Source: Symbiobacterium sp040797425
Lineage (GTDB): Bacteria; Bacillota; Sulfobacillia; Symbiobacteriales; Symbiobacteriaceae
Direction of reading: 5' to 3'
NCBI RefSeq assembly: GCF_040797425.1
Contig: NZ_JBFNEH010000009.1
Span: 1-64,000, forward strand
DNA: 64,000 nucleotides
A model generated the notes under the pieces. It saw only the letters and a list, made by a program, of their open reading frames with translations, was not told the origin of the DNA and made no database searches. Below are positions 40,814 to 49,955 of the stretch, one piece after another; the first letter of the stretch is position 1; each line of letters starts with the position of its first letter. The position numbers were made by a program, and so were the translations under genes.

Positions 40814-41433
40814 TAGGCGTAGGGGGAGTAGTGGTTGGGGTCCACCAGCTCCCGGTACTTGGCGATGACCATCTTCATGTCGTGCCACACGTCCCGCTTC
40901 TTGCTCGGGTCGCGCAGCAGCGCGGCAGGGTGGTAGGTGGGCATGAACCAGATATCCTCCCGCACGATCCACTGCCCCCGCATGCGGGTGATGCGCGCCT
41001 GCGGGTCGATAACCCCCTGCAGGGCCGTCGCCCCCAGCAGCACGATGATCTTCGGCTTCACCAGCCGGATCTGCGCCCGCAGGAACGGCCAGCACGCCTG
41101 CCGTTCCGCCGGCTCGGGGATGCGGTTGCCCGGCGGCCGGCACTTCACCACATTGGCGATGTAGCAGTTGCGGTGCCGGTCGAAGCCCGACACCTCCAGG
41201 ATCTTGTCCAGGAGCTGCCCCGCCTTGCCCACGAAGGGGCGGCCGAGCCGGTCCTCGTCGGCCCCGGGGCCCTCGCCGATGCACATGAGTGCCGTCGGCC
41301 AGACCCCCTCGCCGAAGACCACCTGCTGGCACCCGGCGCGGAGGCCGCAGCGGTTGCAGCCCCTGGCGATCTCGGCCAGGGTGTCCATGTCGGGTACCAG
41401 GTCGAGCGCTGTGGGTTCGCCTGTGTAGATCAT
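40813..41433 (-). CDS. Type-4 (Fe-S) uracil-DNA glycosylase
   Basis: A 206-residue base-excision-repair enzyme of the thermophile UDG type. Motif A is IGEGPGADEDRLGRPFVGKA and motif B is PTYHPAALLR. Four Cys (CNRCGLRAGC pair and VVKCRPP...ACW) form the [4Fe-4S] site. It removes uracil produced by cytosine deamination, a need that rises in hot, GC-rich genomes. ATG with GAAGGTGG upstream was preferred. A GTG three codons earlier (41442) is possible. Confidence 0.92.
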   Translation of the reverse strand: MIYTGEPTALDLVPDMDTLAEIARGCNRCGLRAGCQQVVFGEGVWPTALMCIGEGPGADEDRLGRPFVGKAGQLLDKILEVSGFDRHRNCYIANVVKCRPPGNRIPEPAERQACWPFLRAQIRLVKPKIIVLLGATALQGVIDPQARITRMRGQWIVREDIWFMPTYHPAALLRDPSKKRDVWHDMKMVIAKYRELVDPNHYSPYA

Positions 41434-41553
41434 CTTCGCCACCTTCGCCAGGGTATTTCCCCCTTCTCATTCGGTGGCGGCAGGGCTGATCCCTGCGGTA
41501 GAGCGTGGAAGCGCCCCCGGCGGATTGCACCGGAGGCGCCTCGGACCCGGGCG

Positions 41554-41712
41554 TCACGCCCCGTCGCGGCGGACTGCCCCCGCCTGCTCGTACATGAGCT
41601 GGAGCAGGTGGCGAGGCTGCTCTTCCACGTCGCGCAGGGGTTCGACGTCGGTGAACGGTTTGGACCGGTGTGCGGGGGCAGCCTGGGTGTCCTGACGTTC
41701 GACTTCTGCCAT
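41554..41712 (-). CDS. Small hypothetical protein (52 aa)
   Basis: A charged 52-codon ORF (MAEVERQDTQAAPAHRSKPF, then LRDVEEQPRHLLQLMYEQAG) with an SD-like GAGGTG 8-9 bases before the ATG. It lies upstream of the UDG gene on the same strand. A hairpin-like GGCGCC-rich repeat separates the two. The function is unknown; the codon pattern is consistent with coding. Confidence 0.5.
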   Translation of the reverse strand: MAEVERQDTQAAPAHRSKPFTDVEPLRDVEEQPRHLLQLMYEQAGAVRRDGA

Positions 41713-41782
41713 CGTTTCCATCACCTCATCGGATAGCCTTTTCCTGTGCCGTCGGACGCATGCAATCGCCGCCGGGCGGCGG

Positions 41783-41811
41783 TTGCCGTGGATTATGCGC
41801 TATGGTATAAT
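41783..41811 (+). promoter_or_regulatory. Sigma-A promoter of guaB
   Basis: TTGCCG, a 17-base spacer and a perfect TATAAT in an otherwise GC-rich region, about 40 bases before the guaB ATG. Confidence 0.8.
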
Positions 41812-41852
41812 GCTTCAAATTCCGAGCGAGATGCTCAGTCGGAGGTCGGATC

Positions 41853-43313
<1,461 letters not shown>

Positions 43314-43345
43314 TGCGGGGGCTCCCCAGAGAAGCCGGATACCAG

Positions 43346-43383
43346 AAAAAAGGGCCCGGGCGTTGTACCAGGGCCCCTTTTCA
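43346..43383 (+). terminator. Terminator of guaB
   Basis: AAAAAAGGGCCC pairs with GGGCCCCTTTT around a 13-base loop, ending in a T-run. Confidence 0.88.
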
Positions 43384-43451
43384 TGGATTGCTGGCAGTCC
43401 GCACCCCTTGCTGGACGGGTAATCACCTTTCTGATAAAGTGGCTAAGGTAT

Positions 43452-43466
43452 GACCTGTCTCAGGTC
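43452..43466. promoter_or_regulatory. Small inverted repeat upstream of murA
   Basis: GACCTG-TCT-CAGGTC is a perfect palindrome about 50 bases before the murA start. TAGACT at 43481 is a possible -10. Role unknown. Confidence 0.35.
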
Positions 43467-43516
43467 CTGTCGGCGCATACTAGACTTGACCCTTTATGTA
43501 CAAGGGGAGACGGATT

Positions 43517-44788
43517 TTGACAGCTAAGTTCATCGTCCGCGGCGGCAACCGGCTCTCCGGAACCGTGTCCATCGGGGGCGCCAAGAACAGCGCGCTGCCA
43601 ATCCTCACCGCCACAGCGCTGGCCGTCGAGGGCGAGTCCATCCTGGAAAATGTACCTGATAACTCGGATATACAACACCTCTGCGAAATCCTGCGCGCGC
43701 TGGGCTGCCAGGTGGAGCGGGTGGCCGAGACCACGGTGCGCGTGAACGCCCGGAACCTGGAGAACCACGTTGCACCCTACCATATTGCGCGGCGGCTCCG
43801 GGGTTCGACCTACGTGATGGGCCTCCTGCTGGCGCGCCTGGGCAGGGGCGAGGTGGCCTGCCCCGGCGGCTGCGAGATCGGCGCGCGCCCGGTGGACTTC
43901 CATCTGAAAGGATTCAAGGCCCTCGGGGCCGAAGTGGTGGTAGAACATGGGGCCATGGTGGCACAGCGGGTGAACCTGCGGGGCGGCCGCTTCTACGTGG
44001 ACCGGTCCAGCGTGGGCACCACGGTGAACATGATCATCACCGCCTCGCTCGCACCCGGGGTGACCATACTGGAAAACGCAGCCTGCGAGCCCGAGATCGT
44101 CGACCTGGCCAACTTCATCAACGCCATGGGCGGCCGGGTGCGGGGGGCGGGCACCAACACGGTGCGCATCGAGGGGGTCGACCGCCTGCGGGGCGTGCGG
44201 CACGAGGTGATTCCCGACCGCATCGAGGCCGGCACCTACATGATCATGACCGCCGCCGCCGGCGGCGACGTCCGCATCGAGAACGTGATTCCCGAGCACC
44301 TGGGCACGGTCATCGCCAAGCTGAAGGAGGCGGGCCAGGAGGTCGAGGTGCAGGGCGACAGCGTGCGGGTGCGGTCCCGCCCCATCCGCGCGGTGGACGT
44401 GGAGACGCAGGTCTACCCGGGCTTCCCCACCGATCTGCAGTCGCCCTGGGTCGCCCTGATGGGGCTGGCCGACGGGATCTCCGTGGTGCAGGAGACCATC
44501 TTCGAGAACCGCTTCGGCTTCACCAACGAGCTGATCCGGATGGGTGCCAACATCAAGGTGGACCGGAACACCGGCATCATCCGCGGCGTTGAGCGGTACA
44601 CCGGCGCCCCGGTGGAGGCGCGCGACATCCGGGGCGGGGCGGCCCTGGTCACCGCAGCCCTGGCGGCCGAGGGGGTCACCGAGGTCGCCGGCGTGCGGTA
44701 CATCGACCGGGGCTACACCCGCATGGAGGAGAAGCTCGCCGCCCTCGGCGCGGACGTGAAGCGGGTGACGGTCGAGGAGGGCCCCTGA
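43517..44788 (+). CDS. murA: UDP-N-acetylglucosamine 1-carboxyvinyltransferase
   Basis: A 423-residue EPSP-synthase-fold enzyme for the first committed step of peptidoglycan synthesis. Lys23 (GGAKNSALP) and the reactive Cys119 in PGGCEIGARPVDFHLKGF are present, so it should be fosfomycin-sensitive. A TTG start with AAGGGGAGA 6 bases upstream fits the family N-terminus better than an ATG seven codons earlier. An ftsW/spoVE-type gene follows by 16 bases. Firmicutes usually have two MurA paralogues. Confidence 0.95.
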   Translation: MTAKFIVRGGNRLSGTVSIGGAKNSALPILTATALAVEGESILENVPDNSDIQHLCEILRALGCQVERVAETTVRVNARNLENHVAPYHIARRLRGSTYVMGLLLARLGRGEVACPGGCEIGARPVDFHLKGFKALGAEVVVEHGAMVAQRVNLRGGRFYVDRSSVGTTVNMIITASLAPGVTILENAACEPEIVDLANFINAMGGRVRGAGTNTVRIEGVDRLRGVRHEVIPDRIEAGTYMIMTAAAGGDVRIENVIPEHLGTVIAKLKEAGQEVEVQGDSVRVRSRPIRAVDVETQVYPGFPTDLQSPWVALMGLADGISVVQETIFENRFGFTNELIRMGANIKVDRNTGIIRGVERYTGAPVEARDIRGGAALVTAALAAEGVTEVAGVRYIDRGYTRMEEKLAALGADVKRVTVEEGP

Positions 44789-44804
44789 GAGGGAGGGGAG
44801 CCTG

Positions 44805-46019
44805 GTGGCACGAGCCCTTCGGTCTGCTGGAGGGAGACCCGCGCAGCCGCCGGCGGCGCGGGGTCAGGCGGCGCGCCGACAGGCGGGGCGCACCGCCCCC
44901 GGACGGGGAGCGCCGGTCCTGCTTCCCGGTGCACCGGACGGTCTGCTGATCGCCGCAGTGCTCGGGCTGGTCAGCTTCGGCATGGTGATGATCTACAGCG
45001 TCACCATCCACCAGGGCACCTCTACCGAGGTGGTGCGCAAGATGGCCATCCAGTTCGGCGGCGGCGCCGTGGGCCTCCTGGCGGGCATGCTGGTCCCGCT
45101 TTCGTGGTGGCGGAAGCTGACGGTGCCGCTGCTGGTGGGGTCCATCGCGGCCCTGGGCTCCCTGCTGGTTCCGGGCAACCCGCTGGCCGTCAGCGGCCTG
45201 GGCGCCACCCGCTGGCTGGGCGTCGGCCCGCTCACCGTGCAGCCTTCCGAGTTTGCCAAGCTGGCCTTCATCCTGTTTGGCGCGGCCTTCCTGGACCGGT
45301 GGGGTGCGCGGCTCGGGCTGGAACGCCTGGCCACGTATTTGGGCGTGCTGGGAGTGATGGCCGGCCTGATCTACCAGGAACCGGACCTGGGTACTGCCCT
45401 GGTGCTGGGCGGCGTCGCACTCTGTCTGCTGTGGGTGGCGCGGGTGCACTGGATCAAGATCGCCGCCGTTGTGGCGCTGGCCGGCTGCGCCGTCTACTTT
45501 CTGGCCTCGAACAAGGAGCACCAGAAGGAGCGGCTCGACGCGTGGTGGAACCCGTGGGTCTACGAGGACACCAGCGGCCACCAGGTCATCCAGTCCTGGA
45601 CGGCCATGGCCCGGGGCGGAATCTGGGGCGTCGGGCTCGGGGAGTCGCTGCAGAAGCTGGACGACCGCCTGCCCGAAGCCGAGACCGACTTCATCTTCTC
45701 CATCGTGGTGGAGGAGTTGGGCCTGGTGGGCGGCGCCGTGGTGATCCTGCTCTTCGTGCTGTTTACCTGGCGGGGATTCACCATCGCCCTCGGGGCGCCC
45801 GACCGCTACACGATGCTGCTGGCCGCGGGCGTTACCTCATGGGTGGGCGGCCAGGCCTTCCTGAACCTGGGCGTGGTCACCGGTACCCTGCCCAACACCG
45901 GCATCCCGTTGCCCTTCCTCTCCTCCGGCGGCTCCTCACTGCTCGCCCTGATGACCGGGGTGGGCATCCTGCTCTCCGTCAGCCGCCTGTGCAACTCGCC
46001 GAATGCGGTGCGTTCGTAA
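44805..46019 (+). CDS. FtsW/RodA/SpoVE-family SEDS peptidoglycan glycosyltransferase
   Basis: A 404-residue membrane protein with about ten spans after a basic, low-complexity cytoplasmic N-terminus (about 45 residues, Arg/Ala/Gly-rich). SEDS signatures include GATRWLGVGPLTVQPSEFAK, YQEPDLGTALVLGG, AETDFIFSIVVEELGLVGGA and NTGIPLPFLSSGGSSLLALM. SEDS proteins polymerise lipid II. With the adjacent murA it may serve division or the spore cortex (SpoVE-like). Which of the three subtypes it is cannot be decided. GTG start with GAGGGAGGGGAG upstream. Confidence 0.92.
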   Translation: MARALRSAGGRPAQPPAARGQAARRQAGRTAPGRGAPVLLPGAPDGLLIAAVLGLVSFGMVMIYSVTIHQGTSTEVVRKMAIQFGGGAVGLLAGMLVPLSWWRKLTVPLLVGSIAALGSLLVPGNPLAVSGLGATRWLGVGPLTVQPSEFAKLAFILFGAAFLDRWGARLGLERLATYLGVLGVMAGLIYQEPDLGTALVLGGVALCLLWVARVHWIKIAAVVALAGCAVYFLASNKEHQKERLDAWWNPWVYEDTSGHQVIQSWTAMARGGIWGVGLGESLQKLDDRLPEAETDFIFSIVVEELGLVGGAVVILLFVLFTWRGFTIALGAPDRYTMLLAAGVTSWVGGQAFLNLGVVTGTLPNTGIPLPFLSSGGSSLLALMTGVGILLSVSRLCNSPNAVRS

Positions 46020-46029
46020 CGCAAATGGC

Positions 46030-46058
46030 GCCCCCTGCGCTTGCAGGGGGCTTTTTTT
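46030..46058 (+). terminator. Terminator of the murA-ftsW unit
   Basis: GCCCCCTGC pairs with GCAGGGGGC around GCTT, followed by seven T residues. Confidence 0.95.
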
Positions 46059-46185
46059 GTGCCCGGGGTGCCCCCGGGTCCACCGCCTCCCCCTCACCCG
46101 AGTCCGCAGGAGGCGTTGCCAGAGTCATGTCCGTGAACGCCGCCTGATTCACCCCGCTATTCAATCTCTGTGATAACGAGCAAAT

Positions 46186-46207
46186 AGAGAACGATCTCTG
46201 GTATAAT
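46186..46207 (+). promoter_or_regulatory. Extended -10 promoter with operator-like repeat at the thiolase gene
   Basis: TGGTATAAT is an extended -10 element (TGnTATAAT), with no clear -35. It is directly preceded by the inverted repeat AGAGA-ACGA-TCTCT (46186-46199), which would place a bound repressor on the promoter. Confidence 0.6.
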
Positions 46208-46257
46208 GATGGGTACATAAGAGTCCCACCATTCCGACTTGGACAGGGGGAGCGCAT

Positions 46258-47448
46258 ATGAGGAGGCGGGAAGCCGTTATCGTCAGTGCCGTGCGCACGC
46301 CCTTCGGCGTCTTCAACGGGGCGCTGAAGGACCTCGCCGCCACCGACCTGGGCGGCATCGCCATCCGGGAAGCAGTCCGCCGGGTAGGGCTCCATGACCG
46401 GCCCGAGCAGATCGACCACGTGCTCATGGGCCAGGTGGTGCAGGCGGGCGCCGGCCAGATCCCCTCGCGGCAGGCGGCCTGCAAGGCGGGGCTGCCCTTC
46501 TCTGTCGTCTCGGAGACGGTGAACAAGGTCTGCGCGTCGAGCCTCTGGGCTGTCAACCTGGCTGACCTGATGATCCGTGCCGGCGACGCCGACGTGGTGG
46601 TGGCCGGCGGCATGGAGTCGATGAGCAACGCCCCCTACCTGCTCCGGAACGCCCGGCGGGGCTACCGGATGGGCCACGGAGAGCTGGTGGACGGGGTGAT
46701 CCACGACGGCCTCTGGTGCGCCTTCGGCGACGTCCACATGGGGACCTACGGCGGCCGGGCCGCCCGGGAGTACGGCATCTCCCGCGCGGAGCAGGACGAA
46801 TGGGCTTACCGCAGCCACATGCGCGCCGCCGCTGCGTGGGACAAGGGCCTCTTCGCCGACGAGGTGACGCCGGTGACCATACGGCAGAAGAAAGGCGAGG
46901 TCACCGTGGCGGCGGACGAGCCGATCCGGCGGGACACGTCGATGGAGAAGCTGGCGGCTCTGCGGCCGGCGTTCGAGCCGGACGGGACGGTCACCGCCGG
47001 CAACGCCCCGGGCCTCTCCGACGGCGCCGGCGCGCTGGTCATCATGTCCCGGGACCGGGCCGAAGCCCTGGGCTTGGAGGTGCTGGCCACGATCGTGGCG
47101 CAGGGACAGCACTCGGAGGAGCCCCACGCCCTGGACGTGGTGCCCGCCCGGGCAGGGCAGCAGGCCCTGGCGCGGGCCGGGCTCACGGTCAGGGACCTCA
47201 AGCTGGTGGAGATCAACGAGGCCTTTGCCTCGGTGGCGCTGGTCTCCATGCGCCTCCTGGGGGTAGACCCGGACATCGTGAACGTCAACGGCGGCGCCAT
47301 CGCACTGGGCCACCCCATCGGCGCCAGCGGCGCCCGCATCCTCATGCACCTGATCTACGAGCTACGCCGGCGCGGCGGCGGCATCGGCCTGGCTGCCATC
47401 TGTTCGGGCGGCGGCCAGGGCGAGGCGACGCTGGTGCGGGTTGACTGA
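46258..47448 (+). CDS. Acetyl-CoA C-acetyltransferase (thiolase)
   Basis: A 396-residue thiolase. The nucleophile Cys92 is in NKVCASSLWAVN, the catalytic His in GGAIALGHPIGASGAR and the second Cys in AAICSGGGQGEA. It condenses or cleaves acyl-CoA with acetyl-CoA. The next gene is a 3-hydroxyacyl-CoA dehydrogenase, so the pair fits acetoacetyl-CoA formation and reduction (butyrate or PHB-type route) or beta-oxidation. A palindrome overlaps the promoter. Confidence 0.94.
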   Translation: MRRREAVIVSAVRTPFGVFNGALKDLAATDLGGIAIREAVRRVGLHDRPEQIDHVLMGQVVQAGAGQIPSRQAACKAGLPFSVVSETVNKVCASSLWAVNLADLMIRAGDADVVVAGGMESMSNAPYLLRNARRGYRMGHGELVDGVIHDGLWCAFGDVHMGTYGGRAAREYGISRAEQDEWAYRSHMRAAAAWDKGLFADEVTPVTIRQKKGEVTVAADEPIRRDTSMEKLAALRPAFEPDGTVTAGNAPGLSDGAGALVIMSRDRAEALGLEVLATIVAQGQHSEEPHALDVVPARAGQQALARAGLTVRDLKLVEINEAFASVALVSMRLLGVDPDIVNVNGGAIALGHPIGASGARILMHLIYELRRRGGGIGLAAICSGGGQGEATLVRVD

Positions 47449-47481
47449 TGCAGTCGATCAAACCTGGACGGAGGGGTACGC

Positions 47482-48363
47482 ATGGTGCAACGGATCATGG
47501 TGGTCGGCTCCGGCCAGATGGGCTCGGGCATCGCCCAGGTGGCGGCGCAGGCCGGCCTGCAGGTCTACCTGCAGGATCTGGAACAGATGCTCGTGAACCG
47601 TGGACTCGGCGTGATCGTGCGGAACCTCACCCGCGACGTGGCGAGGGGGCGGCGCACCGAGGAGGAGAAGGCGGCCATCCTCGGACGCATCACCGGCACG
47701 ACCGACCTGGCGCCGGCCGCCGAGTGTGACCTGGTGATCGAGGCCATCGTCGAGAACCTCGAGGCCAAGCAGAAGCTGTTCCGGGAACTGGACGAGATTT
47801 GCCCGGATGCCACCCTCTTTGCCTCCAACACCTCCAGCCTGCCCATCACGCAGCTGGCGGCGGCGACCCGGCGCCCTGACCGGTTCATCGGAATGCACTT
47901 CATGAACCCGGTGCCGGTGATGCAGCTGGTGGAGGTCATCCGGGGCATCGCCACCTCCGACGAGACCTTCGCCACGATCAAAGGGCTGGCCGAGGCGATG
48001 GGGAAGACGCCCGTCGAGGTGCGGGACTTCCCGGGCTTCGTCTCCAACCGGGTCCTCCTGCCGATGCTGAACGAGGCCATCTTCTGCGTCTACGAGGGGA
48101 TCGCCGGCGTCGAAGAGGTCGACACGGTGATGAAGCTGGGCATGAACCACCCGATGGGCCCGCTCGCACTCGCCGACTTCATCGGGCTCGACACCTGCCT
48201 GTCGATCCTGAATGTGCTCTACGAGGGGTTCAGGGATCCCAAGTACCGGCCATGTCCGCTTCTGGTGCAGATGGTGCAGGCGGGCTACTACGGCCGCAAG
48301 TCGGGCCGCGGGTTCTACGTCTATGACGCGGAAGGCAACGCTACGCCGGTGAAGCGGTTCTAA
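47482..48363 (+). CDS. 3-hydroxybutyryl-CoA dehydrogenase
   Basis: A 293-residue NAD(P)-dependent enzyme. The Rossmann motif is VVGSGQMGSGIAQVAAQAGL. FASNTSSLPITQLAAATRRP and RFIGMHFMNPVPVMQLVEVI hold the catalytic His and Asn. The C-terminal dimerisation domain has DFPGFVSNRVLLPMLNEAIF and MGPLALADFIGLD. ATG with GGAGGGG upstream, 33 bases after the thiolase gene. It is of the Hbd/MmgB type of clostridia and bacilli. Confidence 0.94.
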   Translation: MVQRIMVVGSGQMGSGIAQVAAQAGLQVYLQDLEQMLVNRGLGVIVRNLTRDVARGRRTEEEKAAILGRITGTTDLAPAAECDLVIEAIVENLEAKQKLFRELDEICPDATLFASNTSSLPITQLAAATRRPDRFIGMHFMNPVPVMQLVEVIRGIATSDETFATIKGLAEAMGKTPVEVRDFPGFVSNRVLLPMLNEAIFCVYEGIAGVEEVDTVMKLGMNHPMGPLALADFIGLDTCLSILNVLYEGFRDPKYRPCPLLVQMVQAGYYGRKSGRGFYVYDAEGNATPVKRF

Positions 48364-48431
48364 ACGTATGGCCTGGCCGGCGGCCTCGCCGCTCTAGGGC
48401 TAAGGCGCCGGCCGTCCGGCTGAACCGAAAG

Positions 48432-48468
48432 GGCCGCTCCCATCGCAGTAACGGCGGTGGGGGCGGCC
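48432..48468 (+). terminator. Terminator after the dehydrogenase gene
   Basis: GGCCGCTCCCATCGC pairs with GCGGTGGGGGCGGCC (two G-U pairs) and TGTTC follows. The next 160 bases to the tetR 3' end hold no supported gene. Confidence 0.65.
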
Positions 48469-48629
48469 TGTTCGTGTGTCGGTGTCGATGCGGAACAGTG
48501 GCGCGAGGGTGCTGTCGCTCCTGGTGGGGACAGAGCAGGCTCCGGCTCGCCGGGCGCCGGGCCATGAAACGCGTTTTCTTCGCGGACATGCGGCCCACAG
48601 GGGGCCCTGACCGGCAGGTGGGCGACCTG

Positions 48630-49268
48630 TCAGGAGCGCGCCGGAGCCTGTCGGCCCCCGGGCTGCGTACCCTGCGGGGCAGCTGACCTGCACAGGCGCT
48701 CGACCGAAGTGCGAACGACCCGCTCCATCTCCTCTGGCCGGAGCCGACCCGGCTCGAGCAGCGCGTGCACAGCCAGCCCGTCGATGACGGCGTAGAGCCG
48801 CTCCGCCTCCAGCGCCAGATCGAGCCCCTCCTGCAGGATCCCTTCGCGGTCGAGGTAGCCGAGCACTTCGCGGATGAACGAGTGCATCCGGTTCTCCGGA
48901 ACATCCGAGAGGTCCTTGCGATGGCGCACGTACTCCATAAAGGAAAACCAGACGTCCATCTCCGCCCGGCGCTCTCCATCGAGCGGCACCAGCTCCAGAA
49001 GCAGCCGGACCGCCTTGGCGACCGGGGGGAGCGGTTCGGAAACGAGCTGTCGGATGCGTTTCTCCACCCGTTCGTTCACGAGCCGCATCGCGTAGACGAG
49101 CAGGTCATCCTGGGTCTTGAAGTAGTGCCGCAGGGCACCCGCGGACATGCCCGCTTCTGCGGCGATCTTACGCACCGTCGCCCCTTCCATGCCGCTTTTC
49201 AGGATGACCCGCCACATCGCCTCGGCGATGCGGGTGCGTTGCTCCGCATGACTGACGATTTTTGGCAT
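48630..49268 (-). CDS. TetR-family transcriptional regulator
   Basis: A 212-residue repressor. The N-terminal helix-turn-helix reads GATVRKIAAEAGMSAGALRHYFKT at residues about 25-50, and a large helical ligand domain follows (LLLELVPLDGERRAEMDVWF). It resembles BetI/AcrR-type regulators. The ATG with GATAGGG upstream replaces an open extension of 6 codons. It is divergent from a membrane-protein gene, with two copies of a 14-bp palindrome between them, so it probably controls itself and that gene. Confidence 0.9.
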   Translation of the reverse strand: MPKIVSHAEQRTRIAEAMWRVILKSGMEGATVRKIAAEAGMSAGALRHYFKTQDDLLVYAMRLVNERVEKRIRQLVSEPLPPVAKAVRLLLELVPLDGERRAEMDVWFSFMEYVRHRKDLSDVPENRMHSFIREVLGYLDREGILQEGLDLALEAERLYAVIDGLAVHALLEPGRLRPEEMERVVRTSVERLCRSAAPQGTQPGGRQAPARS

Positions 49269-49279
49269 GGCCCTATCAT

Positions 49280-49293
49280 AACACAACTGTGTT
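49280..49293. promoter_or_regulatory. TetR-type operator, copy 1
   Basis: AACACA-AC-TGTGTT is a perfect 6-bp inverted repeat 12 bases upstream of the tetR start. It overlaps the -35 TTGCAA of the divergent gene. Confidence 0.6.
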
Positions 49294-49320
49294 GCAAAAA
49301 CCAGGTGATTGTGATAGACT
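49292..49320 (+). promoter_or_regulatory. Sigma-A-type promoter of the membrane-protein gene
   Basis: TTGCAA, a 17-base spacer and TAGACT lie between the two palindromes. Confidence 0.6.
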
Positions 49321-49330
49321 CCCGCTTGGC

Positions 49331-49344
49331 AATACAGTTGTGCT
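49331..49344. promoter_or_regulatory. TetR-type operator, copy 2
   Basis: AATACA-GT-TGTGCT is a diverged copy of the first palindrome, centred 51 bases away (about five helical turns), just downstream of the -10 of the divergent gene. Confidence 0.5.
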
Positions 49345-49366
49345 AAAAAGGGGTGCGCTCCTTCCG

Positions 49367-49921
49367 ATGAGCCTCATCGCCTACCTGATCATCGGGGTGG
49401 AGATCGGGTTCTGGGTGTTCGTCTCTGCCGGTCTGGCGGCGCGCTATCTGCTGAACCGGCCCCGCCTCGGCCTCGCGCTGCTGGCGATGACGCCCGTGCT
49501 CGACGCCGTTCTGCTGGTGGCGACCACGCGCGACATTCTGGTCAACGACGCAGCGGCCTCCCTCGCCCACGGCATCGCCGCGGTCTACCTGAGCGTCTCG
49601 CTCACCTTTGGAAGGCGCATTGTCCGCTGGGCCGATGAACGGTTCCAGCACTACGTCCTCAGGCGGGGTCCCCGGCCGAAGGCGTTCTATGGCCGCGCCC
49701 ACGCCGTCTACAACTTCAGGGGCAGCCTGCTCTACCTTCTGGCATGGCTCCTGGGGGGCGGCTACCTCTTCCTGCTCATCACCCTGGTCGGCGATCCAGA
49801 CCGGACCCGGGCCCTGTCCGGGGTGCTCCGAGTCTGGACAGCGTCTGTGATCATCGACCTCCTGATCTCGCTGTCATACTTCGTCTGGCCCAGGCAACCG
49901 CAGCCGGACGGCGCCGACTGA
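49367..49921 (+). CDS. Hypothetical multi-span membrane protein
   Basis: A 184-residue membrane protein with about five hydrophobic segments (SLIAYLIIGVEIGFWVFVSA, LGLALLAMTPVLDAVLLVAT, LLYLLAWLLGGGYLFLLITL) and a positively charged loop (RRGPRPKAFYGRAHAVYNFR). No family recognised. Divergent transcription from tetR with shared palindromes suggests a substrate-induced exporter or envelope-stress membrane protein. Confidence 0.75.
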   Translation: MSLIAYLIIGVEIGFWVFVSAGLAARYLLNRPRLGLALLAMTPVLDAVLLVATTRDILVNDAAASLAHGIAAVYLSVSLTFGRRIVRWADERFQHYVLRRGPRPKAFYGRAHAVYNFRGSLLYLLAWLLGGGYLFLLITLVGDPDRTRALSGVLRVWTASVIIDLLISLSYFVWPRQPQPDGAD

Positions 49922-49937
49922 CGCGCCGTCCGGTTTT
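49904..49937 (+). terminator. Terminator overlapping the end of the membrane-protein gene
   Basis: CCGGACGGCG pairs with CGCCGTCCGG, followed by TTTT. The left arm lies inside the last codons of the gene. Confidence 0.85.
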
Positions 49938-49955
49938 CGTGCGCCCTTTCGCCAA

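Noticed and set aside
41783..41852. Purine riboswitch before guaB
   Set aside because: The leader after the promoter is only about 35 bases, too short for the aptamer.
48341..48979. Plus- and minus-strand frames around the 3' end of tetR
   Set aside because: They overlap tetR in other frames and show only Arg/Pro/Ser-rich sequence.
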